64,000 nt of DNA from Lachnospiraceae bacterium (GTDB lineage Bacteria > Bacillota > Clostridia > Lachnospirales > Lachnospiraceae), in assembly GCA_015057085.1 (NCBI GenBank), contig SVFB01000027.1, positions 1 through 64,000 on the forward strand. The letters are read 5' to 3'. Positions 51,491 through 61,651 of the stretch are shown here, in pieces (the first letter of the stretch is position 1; each line of letters opens with the position of its first letter). Under the pieces are notes generated by a model. The model did not search any database and was not told the DNA's origin. It saw nothing but the letters and a program-made list of their open reading frames with translations. Position numbers and translations under genes: made by a program.

Positions 51491-52591
51491 ATGACAGAGT
51501 CGAATAAAAACAAATTTACAATGGATGATACTTGGGCGTTAAAAGGCATTGCTATTCTTTTAATGCTATTCCATCATTCTTTTTTGAGCCCACAGAGGTA
51601 TGCCGGAGATACAGTGATTTTTTCTCCGTTCTCGGAGACTTTTATTAATCAGATTTCATCAGCTTCCAAAATCTGCGTTTCATTGTTTGTTTTTGTGACT
51701 GGGTTTGGTCTTGCAATTTCATTTTCGAAGGTCAAAGATGGTCAGATAAATAAGTGGATTGGGACACGCTTGATTCGAGTGATGTCCGGATTTTGGTTTG
51801 TATTCTTTTTATCCAATGTGATATGTCAAATCATTGACGGGAGACCATGGAATATTTACTTCGCGGAAGGGATTGTCCGAGGCGTTTTATATTTTTTGAC
51901 TGATTTTTTGGGACTTTCATCGTTGTTGGGAACTCCATCTCTATGCGGAACATGGTGGTACATGAGCATCGCAGTGTTATTTGTGCTGATTGTGCCAATA
52001 TTAGTATGGATTGATCGAAAATTTGGTCTGATTACAATGCTATGCATATCTTTTTTTGCTTATATTATTTTGGTTCCTACTGAGTATGATGCGAAAAGTG
52101 TTTTCACATGGTTGCCTGTATTGGCGCTAGGTGTGGCTTGCGCATTACATAATACATTTGAGAAAATATGTGGTTTTTTTGAATCGAAACCAGTATGGTA
52201 TAAGTGTGGCGTCACTTTGCTGGGATGGTGTATCGTATTACTGTTTTATGCGAAATTTTATGAAATCAGTGGTAGTCGATATTATTATTTGAGATATGGA
52301 CTTTTCCCGTTTTTGCTAATTGTTATGTTAAAACTCTCAGTATTTAAACTAAAAGGGATTCGGGGAGTATTAGGTTGGCTAGGAAAGTATTCTATGGATA
52401 TATTTTTGACACACACTTTCTTGCGGCAGTACTATTTACATACTTTTATCTATTCGTTCAAGTATATGGGCGGTATATTGCTTGTGCTATTTGTAGTTTC
52501 ATTAATATTGGCAATCGTTGTGAGCGAGCTTAAGAAATTGATGCATTATAGTCAATTTATCGATTGGTTGATTCAGAAATGTACGAGATAG
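51491..52591 (+). CDS. Acyltransferase 3 (OafA/YrhL-like) membrane protein
   Basis: DDTWALKGIAILLMLFHHSFLS; multi-TM; SMDIFLTHTFLRQYY. Confidence 0.85.
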   Translation: MTESNKNKFTMDDTWALKGIAILLMLFHHSFLSPQRYAGDTVIFSPFSETFINQISSASKICVSLFVFVTGFGLAISFSKVKDGQINKWIGTRLIRVMSGFWFVFFLSNVICQIIDGRPWNIYFAEGIVRGVLYFLTDFLGLSSLLGTPSLCGTWWYMSIAVLFVLIVPILVWIDRKFGLITMLCISFFAYIILVPTEYDAKSVFTWLPVLALGVACALHNTFEKICGFFESKPVWYKCGVTLLGWCIVLLFYAKFYEISGSRYYYLRYGLFPFLLIVMLKLSVFKLKGIRGVLGWLGKYSMDIFLTHTFLRQYYLHTFIYSFKYMGGILLVLFVVSLILAIVVSELKKLMHYSQFIDWLIQKCTR

Positions 52592-55248
52592 GTGAAATGT
52601 TTAGTTTTAAGAGCGAAAGACCGGGAAATTATATGAGTGAGAAACGAGTGGCAATAAGTGGTGGAATAGCGGTTTTGGGTGCGATATTTTTAAATATCGC
52701 ATGTAAAACTTCGCATATTATGATAACGTATAAAAGCATTTTTGCAATTGTGCAAAATCTGTTGATTTCACTTGCCATTTTGACACTTGGTTATCGATTG
52801 AATCATGTGCTGGTGCAAAAAGGGGTACGCGATTATTATAAACAATTTTTGGTGGAGAAATATTTCAAAATTGTTTGTTGGCTTTCTATCATAATTGCAT
52901 TTACAATTGCAGTTTGTTTTGCTGTAGGACAGCAAGCTCGGATTGATGGCATATGGGGGACCGAGATGAAAAATCGGATGCTCGGGCCCCTGTTCAATGT
53001 TTTGGGTATAGCCGATATAGTGGGTTATCGCTGGATTGTGGCGCCATGGAAATATGTAAGGATTTGCATGTTGTATATGATAGTAGCGCCTATCCTGCAC
53101 TATGTGATTAAAAAAATAAGACCGGCATGGGGATTCGCAATTGGATTCCTTATGTGGGTCTTTTTGTGCTATAAAATTCCTGAACATGCTATGATTTGTA
53201 TGTTTCCGGTTTTCTTTATTGGAATGATTGCGAATCAACATTTGAATCAAGGAAAAGCAAGACCATCAGCTGTTATATTTCACAATGTTTCTATCTATGC
53301 TGTATCGGCATGGCTAATTCATGTCCCATTATATTTTTGGTGGATGAAAAAAATTTTACAGAGGCTCCATAACGGATTTTTGATATCAGTAGTCGCTACA
53401 GTTATTATAACTGTTTTTGCAATTGCATTCTCTGAACTAATCATTTGGTTATATCAACATTATGCAATTATTTTAAAGAACAAGAAATCTATTGATTTAC
53501 TGTTTTCTTTGTTGCTTGTAGGAGCAAACTATTTATATGTTTTTTACAATTCGGTTCCGGCTTTTTTAACGAATGATGATTCTAGGATACAGCATGTATT
53601 ATCCGGCAGTTTTTTGGGAGAACCGTATTTCTTTCATCAGTATATTCATCCTGCTATTTCAATACCTATTGCATGGCTATTTTCTTGCATTTCAAATGTA
53701 CCGTGGTGGTATTTGTTTTGTCATCTCTTAGTGTTTATAGGCTTGATGGCAATTCATTATACGGTTATTAGACTGGCAAGAGAAAGAGAATTACCATTGC
53801 TATTTATCATAGCAATAGTGGAATTGTTTGACGGCTCATTCATTATGTTTAATTTATGGAGAATGTCCTTTACGCTTACATCTATCCTTATTGGTTGTGC
53901 GTCAATCATACTAATCTTTGTCTTAACAAGCAGAGAAAAACTTTTTTGGGAAAAGAGGGGACTGTTAGTTGTCGGAAGCATTTTATGTTTTATACTGGCA
54001 TGCTTTGTACGAATTTCTGAGGGATATGTTCTGGTTGCTTATGTTGTCCTTATTTCTGCCTACGGAATCTTTTCACGACAGGAAGCGTTAATTCGACGTG
54101 TGGGAAAGCTAGCATTTGTTATCGCAATAGCGGTATGTATGGTAAAAGGTATTGGGTATGTTCAATCTGATATTATAAAGAATATAAATGGAAATGAATT
54201 CATAGAATTTAATCATGCTAGAAGTACTTTTATTGATTATCCGCATGATACTTACGAAGAAAATCCGGAGCTATATCAAAGTGTAGGCTGGGATGAAGAT
54301 ACTTTGTTTCTTGCAGAATCGTGGTGTTTTATGAATGATAATATCACAACAGAAGCGCTACAAATGATTGCAGAAAACCAGACTATTAGTATCAAAGAAA
54401 ATATAAAAGATGCTTTTGAGCAAATCAAGAAAACACCACCGACTGTAGTGGCACTAATCGCATATGGCCTTTCTTGTGTGTTGATTTTGATATGCTTATT
54501 CCCAAAACGCCAAAAATGGTTAACGATTGCAGGCATATGCAATTTATTTGGAACATTGATATTGCTTGTATATCTTGCAATAAAAGGAAGATTTATCTAT
54601 AGGGCAATAGCGGTAGTACTTATTCCGGCGACTTTAGTTAATATGTTGCTTTACATTTCAAACATTGAGCATAAAGCGCGTAAAAAACATTTGATGTATG
54701 TTTTGACAGCGCTTATTTCGGTATGTTTGGTTATTCCAATATGCAGTTCAGTTTTTCAATCGAAAGAGAAAGAACAAAATATGCTGAAAAAATTTAAAAT
54801 ACAAAGTGATACATACGCGTATTTTAATGAGCATCCTGAAAATATTTATATTACAGAAGTTTATTCTCTGGTAGAGCTAAACCCGTTTGATTTAAGTGAC
54901 GAGAGCAATATGATGTATTATGGCAGTGCATTATTTCATTCTGATATTATGGATAAGAAAGCAGAAAAACTTGGAATAGCTGATATGAACGGGAATGTGT
55001 TCAAACAGTCGAATGTTTATTATGTAAGTCGAGTAAATATTGAGGACGAAAGTAAATTCGAAAGTCGTAATACACTAAGTGCTTTTTATAATACTTTGAA
55101 GAAGGATTATGGAGCCATTGGTATCCAAAAGATTGATGGTATCGATCAGACGCTTTGGGTATATCGGTTTGTATATGAAGATAGTAAGCAATTGCCAATA
55201 GAATATTATGATATTGTAGATGGCATTCCGCTAATTGTTGATAATTGA
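52564..55248 (+). CDS. Large membrane protein: acyltransferase-3-like N-terminal half plus GT-C-like polytopic C-terminal half; start uncertain
   Basis: 894-aa ORF with about 20 hydrophobic segments; mid-protein PAFLTNDDSRIQHVLSGSFLGEPYFFHQYIHPAIS resembles the acidic loop of GT-C enzymes. Confidence 0.6.
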   Translation: MVDSEMYEIGEMFSFKSERPGNYMSEKRVAISGGIAVLGAIFLNIACKTSHIMITYKSIFAIVQNLLISLAILTLGYRLNHVLVQKGVRDYYKQFLVEKYFKIVCWLSIIIAFTIAVCFAVGQQARIDGIWGTEMKNRMLGPLFNVLGIADIVGYRWIVAPWKYVRICMLYMIVAPILHYVIKKIRPAWGFAIGFLMWVFLCYKIPEHAMICMFPVFFIGMIANQHLNQGKARPSAVIFHNVSIYAVSAWLIHVPLYFWWMKKILQRLHNGFLISVVATVIITVFAIAFSELIIWLYQHYAIILKNKKSIDLLFSLLLVGANYLYVFYNSVPAFLTNDDSRIQHVLSGSFLGEPYFFHQYIHPAISIPIAWLFSCISNVPWWYLFCHLLVFIGLMAIHYTVIRLARERELPLLFIIAIVELFDGSFIMFNLWRMSFTLTSILIGCASIILIFVLTSREKLFWEKRGLLVVGSILCFILACFVRISEGYVLVAYVVLISAYGIFSRQEALIRRVGKLAFVIAIAVCMVKGIGYVQSDIIKNINGNEFIEFNHARSTFIDYPHDTYEENPELYQSVGWDEDTLFLAESWCFMNDNITTEALQMIAENQTISIKENIKDAFEQIKKTPPTVVALIAYGLSCVLILICLFPKRQKWLTIAGICNLFGTLILLVYLAIKGRFIYRAIAVVLIPATLVNMLLYISNIEHKARKKHLMYVLTALISVCLVIPICSSVFQSKEKEQNMLKKFKIQSDTYAYFNEHPENIYITEVYSLVELNPFDLSDESNMMYYGSALFHSDIMDKKAEKLGIADMNGNVFKQSNVYYVSRVNIEDESKFESRNTLSAFYNTLKKDYGAIGIQKIDGIDQTLWVYRFVYEDSKQLPIEYYDIVDGIPLIVDN

Positions 55249-55279
55249 TAATGAAAAGATTGGGGAGAAGGTAGATTAG

Positions 55280-56401
55280 ATGAATGAAATGACAAATCTG
55301 AAACAAAATATAAGAAACGGAAAACTGGAGTTTCTTCGATTTGTGTTTGCGCTTATGGTTTTATTTTTTCATGTGTCGTTAGATTGATGGAAACATCCTA
55401 AATTAGTGGCATTATGTATATATATTGCACCAATTGGAAGAATGGGTGTGGAATTTTTCTTCCTCTTGTCAGGGTATTTAATGGCAAAATCTGTTTATCG
55501 TATGTCTGAAGAACAAAAGATTTGTAGTGTTAAGCCAGATGCACTGGGAAATCAAACATGTCAATTTGTTTGGAGAAAGATTAGAACGATATTACCATTT
55601 CATTTTTTATTTATTTCGCTGGCGTTTATTTTGATTATAATCTTCGAGTGTGGAAAGCGTGACTTTGCAAGAATACTATTGGATGCAATTCCGAATTTCT
55701 TAATTTTAAATACAACTGGCTTAGTACAAAAATCATTTAATCCGGTGGAATGTTATCTCTCATCGATGTTCATTGCAATTATGGTTTTATATCCTATCCT
55801 TGTTAAATTTGGAAAGTTTGCAACTAAGATTATCTGTCCATTCATAGGGGTGCTTGCGTATGGCTATTTGATACAAATGTATGGAGGGTTTCCAGGAAAT
55901 ATTATGTCATATCAGAATGCTATGGGATGTAATATTCGCGCCTTAGGAGGACTGAGCCTTGGAATTTTTGCATATGAATTATCTACTGCGCTAGAAAGAC
56001 ATGGAAAACTGCATAAAATGGGTATAGTGCTTGTTCAAATTGTGGAAGTGTCTGTTTATGGACTTGTAATTTTTCTTATGAATTCTAATCACAGGAACAT
56101 TGATCAATATATTTTATTGCTTTTGTTTATTGGAATCGTGATTTCTACAGGAAAATTTGGTTTGGGAAATGGAACGAGGTTCTTTCAAAACAAATTTGTA
56201 TTATATTTAGGAAAAATCAGTCTGCCGATTTACTTATGCCAAAATGTGGTGAGATACTTTTTCAAAAAAGCGGATTTAGGATTGGAGCCAAGATGGCATT
56301 TTGTTTTGGCCACACTATGCTCAATAGTAATTGGGATGTTGTCATTCCAAGGATTTAGTGTGGCGACAAAAATGCAGCAAAAAAGGAAGAAAACAGAATA
56401 A
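55280..56401 (+). pseudogene. Acyltransferase 3 interrupted by one in-frame TGA (55385-55387)
   Basis: ATG 55280: MNEMTNLKQNIRNGKLEFLRFVFALMVLFFHVSLD*WKHPKLVALCIYIAPIGRMGVEFFFLLSGYLMAKSVYR, same frame as the 55406..56401 ORF. Confidence 0.8.
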
Positions 56402-56425
56402 AAAACTAGAGAGGAAAATCATAAA

Positions 56426-58153
56426 ATGTTAAAAAGGGGAATTATAAGTGTTTTAGTAGTATGTATATTAGTTGGAATGCTTTCATTCCAAGAGAAGGTA
56501 TACGCAAATTCAGATGATGTAATAGTAACTATTAATCCGACGATGGATAATAGAGAAATCAACAAAATACTAGAAACTCCACATGAAGGAACTTTGTTTG
56601 TTAAGGCGCAGGATGGAACGTATGATAATCTTCATGGAACATTGTTTATTCATTCAAATACATCTTTTATTGCTTCGGATAAGGCATTATTTATAAATGG
56701 TGGAAGTAAAAACGATTCAAGTAAGCGTTATGGACCATTTATCCAATCTGTCATAGAATATGATGATGAAGGCGATTATTTAGAAGTTCATGACATCACA
56801 ATACGTGGAGGACAGTGGGATAGCTCAAATTTATCAAAAGATGAAGGAACAGAATCTTTTAGATTTGTACATTGTAGAAATGTGACAATGGACAGTGTAA
56901 CAGTATGCAACGTTCCGAAGAAAAGTCATTTAGTTGTCTTAGCAGGAGTGAAGGGCGCATTAATAAAAAATTGTAACTTTTATGGTATGTATAATTGGAA
57001 CAGCAAAAACTTAAGTACCATCGAATGTAAAGAAGCTGTACAGTTAGATGTGACTCATAATAACACTGTTGTGCCAGTGCAGGCAAAAAAGATAAATGAT
57101 TCTCTATGGGATGATACGCCGTGTTCTGATGTGACAATTACAGGATGTTCGTTTCATGAATTTACAAGGGGAATTGGAAGTCATACTGCGGTAGCAGGAG
57201 TTTTTCATAATAATATTACTATTTCCGGAAATTATTTTTACAATATAAGTGATACTGCAATGAAGTTATTTAATTATACGAATGCAGTCATAGAAGGCAA
57301 TTATTTAGGAGTGAGCAAAGCTGGGAAACAGGGTTCTGTTACTGAAGGAATATTAGTATATTCTTCTCTAAACGAAAGCAATGAAAGTGGATATTATTTT
57401 CAGCCAAACTCTGGCCAAAAGAAAATCATATTGCCGGAAAATTATAATATAAAGATATGTAATAATTTAATATCAAACACAAAGGAACGAATGAACAATG
57501 GAAAACATTTGTGGGGGGATGCTATTCGCGTTGCAGGGTCAGATTCTCGTCCTCTTATAGGAGTTACTATTTCTGGTAATACGATATCAAACTGTGAAAG
57601 ATATGGGGTTTTCGCTTCTCACACAAAGGATTTGATTATTAATGGGAAGAATACTATCACAAATATCAATGTTGATGGAATAAAGGTTATAGATTCAGAT
57701 GGGTCAATCATTAGCTATAATACCGTGCAAAAGACAAAGCAATGTGGAATTAAGTGCACGAATGGAACAGTTGCCAAAATCCATCATAATACGATAGAAA
57801 ATTATGGACTAGAAAAAGATGAAACCTTCGGTATATATGTTTATAAGTCTGCGGCCAAAAGTGCTGATACTGCTGTCAAAATATATTCAAATAAGGTAAC
57901 TGGAAAAGGAAGCGGTAAAAAGAAAATAGCGATAAAAGTAAGCACATCGCCGTATGCAGTGATTAGTTCCAATGTTGTAAATAAACCGGGTGCTGAAGGA
58001 ATAATGACATATAAATGTCCAAATGTGAAAATTAAAAAGAATACGATAAAAACAACTAGTAGTCATATCGCTATCTGGGTATGTCAATGCGAAAAATATA
58101 GTATTATCGAAAACAGTATATCAGGAACTGATAAAAAGTATAAAATTAATTAG
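56426..58153 (+). CDS. Secreted right-handed beta-helix protein, paralogue of 44864-47035
   Basis: Signal peptide; beta-helix repeats; KEAVQLDVTHNN...DTPCSDVTITGCSFHEF parallels REAIHLDFVNRV...DNTPCVNVTVTGCSFSNV in the first copy. Confidence 0.88.
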   Translation: MLKRGIISVLVVCILVGMLSFQEKVYANSDDVIVTINPTMDNREINKILETPHEGTLFVKAQDGTYDNLHGTLFIHSNTSFIASDKALFINGGSKNDSSKRYGPFIQSVIEYDDEGDYLEVHDITIRGGQWDSSNLSKDEGTESFRFVHCRNVTMDSVTVCNVPKKSHLVVLAGVKGALIKNCNFYGMYNWNSKNLSTIECKEAVQLDVTHNNTVVPVQAKKINDSLWDDTPCSDVTITGCSFHEFTRGIGSHTAVAGVFHNNITISGNYFYNISDTAMKLFNYTNAVIEGNYLGVSKAGKQGSVTEGILVYSSLNESNESGYYFQPNSGQKKIILPENYNIKICNNLISNTKERMNNGKHLWGDAIRVAGSDSRPLIGVTISGNTISNCERYGVFASHTKDLIINGKNTITNINVDGIKVIDSDGSIISYNTVQKTKQCGIKCTNGTVAKIHHNTIENYGLEKDETFGIYVYKSAAKSADTAVKIYSNKVTGKGSGKKKIAIKVSTSPYAVISSNVVNKPGAEGIMTYKCPNVKIKKNTIKTTSSHIAIWVCQCEKYSIIENSISGTDKKYKIN

Positions 58154-58294
58154 AACTTTGTTTTATATTATAAAATTATAAAATACCATTTGTAATCACA
58201 TGTTGATAAAGCATGATATAATACTTATGTCGCATTAAAAAGGGATCTTCGACTGTATAGTTGCAGATGAAATATCTTTACGAGGGGTGATAAA

Positions 58295-59389
58295 ATGAAA
58301 ATGTTAAAAAGACGAATGTTTTTGATGATGCTGATCATGGCAGTTTTTATGACTGCCTGTCCATTGGTTAATCATCAAGAATATTATTATGGAAATGAGA
58401 TTGATGAGGATTTTGACATCGATGACGAGGATTTGGATATCGATGATGAGGAAGAAGAGTTATCATTCGATAAGGTTCATAAAAAATATTCAACAAAAAA
58501 ATTATCTTATAGCAAGGATTTTTCACATAAGAATGTACGCCTTGATTGCGGATATACAAATGTATATCCTATTAAGGTTGAAAAAGCAGGAAAATATAAG
58601 TTTACTCTTTCGGATGATACGTATGGTTCTTTTTCTATTTTACTAGAAGATTCAAAAGGAAGAGTGGTAAAACAATATGATGATATTTATTTAGACTTTG
58701 AAAAATGGGGAAAAACCATCAAGTTAAGTAAGGGTAATTATATATTAAAGATTTTATCCACTGATGAATTAGCAGAGTATAGTCTTTTTATTAAATCGAC
58801 TATTGTGAAAAAAACAGTTAAACATAAAATCAAGTCGTGCGATATAATGCAACTTGAACCAAAATTAGGGGCAGGAACATGGAAAACTTCTAATAAAAAG
58901 GTTGTAGCGATAGAAAAGAAAAAATCAAAAGGTGCTTCGTGTGTTATTCGCGCTAAGAAAGCGGGAAAAGCAACAGTTACATATACGAATAAATTAGGTT
59001 CAAAAATAAAATACGTCATTACAGTGACAAAAAACAAAAACAATCCATTTTATACAGCTGGATTTGGCTGCAATTATGTCGGTGGATTAGAACCTTATTT
59101 TGTTGTGGTAAATGAAAGCAATAGCAAGATAAAATATGTTCGTGCCAAAGTATCTTTTTACAATGATGTCGATGATATTGTTGAAGATGAAATTACAGGA
59201 GCAAAAACGACAGAATTAACTTTAATTGGACCCATTAAGGCATGGAATTTCGGAACATATTCATTTGAGGATTCGCCAGTCTTTTACAACGGTGTTGCGA
59301 CGAAAATGAAAATAAAAACCGTAGAGATTGAGTATTATGGGGGAAAAGTTAAGAAAATTAAGGTGAATAAGAAGTATAAAATCGGTTAG
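58295..59389 (+). CDS. Putative lipoprotein with Asp/Glu-rich spacer and Ig-like (BIG2-type) domain
   Basis: Lipobox-like FMTAC; DEDFDIDDEDLDIDDEEEE; TWKTSNKKVVAIEKKKSKGASCVIRAKKAGKATVTYT. Confidence 0.75.
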   Translation: MKMLKRRMFLMMLIMAVFMTACPLVNHQEYYYGNEIDEDFDIDDEDLDIDDEEEELSFDKVHKKYSTKKLSYSKDFSHKNVRLDCGYTNVYPIKVEKAGKYKFTLSDDTYGSFSILLEDSKGRVVKQYDDIYLDFEKWGKTIKLSKGNYILKILSTDELAEYSLFIKSTIVKKTVKHKIKSCDIMQLEPKLGAGTWKTSNKKVVAIEKKKSKGASCVIRAKKAGKATVTYTNKLGSKIKYVITVTKNKNNPFYTAGFGCNYVGGLEPYFVVVNESNSKIKYVRAKVSFYNDVDDIVEDEITGAKTTELTLIGPIKAWNFGTYSFEDSPVFYNGVATKMKIKTVEIEYYGGKVKKIKVNKKYKIG

Positions 59390-59415
59390 AACCGGCAAAA
59401 AGAGAGAATTAGAAT

Positions 59416-60390
59416 ATGTGTACAGCAATAACTTATTCAACAAAAGATCATTATTTTGGTCGTAATCTGGATTTGGAATTTTCTTATCGTGAAGAGGTGA
59501 CAATTACACCGCGCAATTATCCGTTTGTGTTCCGCAGAAATAATAGGATTGAACAACACTATGCATTGATTGGAATGGCATTTGTGGTTGACGATTATCC
59601 TCTGTATTACGATGCAACAAACGAAAAAGGCCTAAGTATGGCTGGACTGAATTTCCCCGGAAATGCAGATTATAAAGACGAATGTGCAGATATGGATAAT
59701 GTGGCTCCGTTTGAATTTATCCCATGGATTTTATGTCAATGTGCAAGTGTGGAGGAAGCCAGAAAACGCTTGGACAAAATAAATCTTGTGCGAATTAACT
59801 ATAGCGATGAGCTACCGTTGTCACCCTTGCATTGGATGATTGCTGATCAAAAAGAAGTGATTGTCGTGGAGTCTGTAAAGGAAGGTTTGAAGGTATACGA
59901 GAATCCCGTAGGCGTTATGACAAACAATCCGACATTTGACAAGCAATTATTTTCCTTAAATAATTATATGAATCTCTCACCGGAACCAGCCAAGAATTCA
60001 TTCGCCAGCAGTCTGAAACTGGATGACTATAGTCGTGGAATGGGGGCAATTGGTTTGCCGGGAGATCTTTCATCTTCTTCGCGTTTTGCTAAAGTTGCAT
60101 TTACCAGGATGAATTCTGTTTCCGGTAGCTTAGAGGCAGAGAGCGTCAGCCAGTTTTTTCATATTCTTGGTTCGGTAGAACAGCAGAGAGGGTGCGTTCA
60201 TCTTGGAGATAATCAATACGAAATCACAATATACTCATCATGCTGCAATATGGATAAATGCATTTATTATTACAAGACCTACGAGAATTCACAGATTACT
60301 GCCGTGAAGCTATTTGATGAGAAAATAGATGGAAATGTATTGTCGAGATATCCTCTAAGGAAAGAAATGCAGATTCAGTATGAGAATTAG
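59416..60390 (+). CDS. Choloylglycine hydrolase / penicillin V acylase family (bile salt hydrolase-like)
   Basis: MCTAITYSTKDHYFGRNLDLEFSY (Cys-2 nucleophile, GRNLD); GLSMAGLNFPGNADY; GVMTNNPTFDKQL; LPGDLSSSSRFAKVAF. Confidence 0.92.
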   Translation: MCTAITYSTKDHYFGRNLDLEFSYREEVTITPRNYPFVFRRNNRIEQHYALIGMAFVVDDYPLYYDATNEKGLSMAGLNFPGNADYKDECADMDNVAPFEFIPWILCQCASVEEARKRLDKINLVRINYSDELPLSPLHWMIADQKEVIVVESVKEGLKVYENPVGVMTNNPTFDKQLFSLNNYMNLSPEPAKNSFASSLKLDDYSRGMGAIGLPGDLSSSSRFAKVAFTRMNSVSGSLEAESVSQFFHILGSVEQQRGCVHLGDNQYEITIYSSCCNMDKCIYYYKTYENSQITAVKLFDEKIDGNVLSRYPLRKEMQIQYEN

Positions 60391-60511
60391 TGCAGTAATT
60401 GGAGGTGCAAGATGGCGGCAATATTGCAAGAAGGGAATCGAAATAAAAAAGTAAGTGATAAGTTGTTTTAATATGATATAATGAAAAGTGTGAAAATAGG
60501 AGATATAGATT

Positions 60512-61642
60512 ATGATAGCGTTTAATGTACCACCATATATTGGGGTAGAAGAACAATATATTAAGGAAGCGATTGAAAGTCATAAGATTTGCGGTGATGG
60601 CACTTTTACAAAGAAATGTAATGCATGGATTGAGAATTATACTGGGGTTTCAAAGGCACTACTAACTACTTCTTGCACACATGCTTTAGAAATGGCTTCA
60701 ATTTTATCAAATATAGAACCGGGAGACGAAGTGATTATGCCGTCGTATACATTTGTATCGACTGCAGATGCCTTTGTTCTACGCGGTGCTAAAATTGTTT
60801 TTGTGGACATTCGCCCGGATACCATGAATATTGATGATAATTTGATAGAGAATGCGATAACGGACAAGACAAAAGCTATTGTGCCGGTTCATTACGCAGG
60901 AGTTGCATGCGAGATGGATAAGATTATGGCAATTGCAAAAAAGCATGGTCTGTTAGTTGTTGAAGATGCAGCACAGGGGGTAGACAGTAAATATCACGGT
61001 AAAGCATTAGGAACATTTGGCGATTTTGGCTGTTTCTCGTTTCACGAGACGAAGAATCTCTCGATGGGAGAAGGTGGAGCACTCTTGATTCGCGATAAAG
61101 AAAATGTTGAGCGTGCAGAGATTGTACGCGAAAAAGGAACAAACCGAGCTAAGTTTTTTAGAGGACAGATTGATAAATACACATGGGTGGATGCGGGATC
61201 CAGTTATCTGCCAAGCGAGCTTAATGCGGCTTATTTATATGGACAGTTGGAAAATATTCGTACGATACAAGATAGTCGTATGGACCGTTGGAATCAGTAT
61301 TATGAGTTGTTAAAGCCATTAGAGAATCAAGGGATAATTGTATTACCGACAATTCCGGAAGGCTGTGACCATAATGCACATATGTTTTATATCAAAGCGA
61401 AGGATTTAGAAGAAAGAACAGCATTAAGCGCTTATTTAAAGGAAAATGAGATTACAGCATCATTCCATTACATTCCACTTCATTCTGCACCAGCAGGATT
61501 AAAGTTTGGCCGATTTCATGGAGAGGATGTATACACAACAAAGGAAAGTGAACGTCTTCTGAGATTGCCTATGTACTATGGGCTGAAAGAGGAGGAAGTT
61601 CAAAAGGTTTGTGATACAGTAAAGGCATTTTACGGAAAGTAG
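60512..61642 (+). CDS. dTDP-4-amino-4,6-dideoxygalactose transaminase-like (RffA/WecE, DegT/DnrJ/EryC1 family)
   Basis: CGDGTFTKKCNAWIENYTGVSKALLTTSCTHALEMA; FGCFSFHETKNLSMGEGGAL (PLP Lys); ASFHYIPLHSAPAG. Confidence 0.9.
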   Translation: MIAFNVPPYIGVEEQYIKEAIESHKICGDGTFTKKCNAWIENYTGVSKALLTTSCTHALEMASILSNIEPGDEVIMPSYTFVSTADAFVLRGAKIVFVDIRPDTMNIDDNLIENAITDKTKAIVPVHYAGVACEMDKIMAIAKKHGLLVVEDAAQGVDSKYHGKALGTFGDFGCFSFHETKNLSMGEGGALLIRDKENVERAEIVREKGTNRAKFFRGQIDKYTWVDAGSSYLPSELNAAYLYGQLENIRTIQDSRMDRWNQYYELLKPLENQGIIVLPTIPEGCDHNAHMFYIKAKDLEERTALSAYLKENEITASFHYIPLHSAPAGLKFGRFHGEDVYTTKESERLLRLPMYYGLKEEEVQKVCDTVKAFYGK

Positions 61643-61651
61643 GGTACGAAA

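Noticed and set aside
55385-55387. In-frame TGA considered as selenocysteine or programmed readthrough
   Set aside because: Acyltransferase 3 proteins are not known selenoproteins and I saw no convincing downstream SECIS-like hairpin; a nonsense mutation or sequencing error is simpler.
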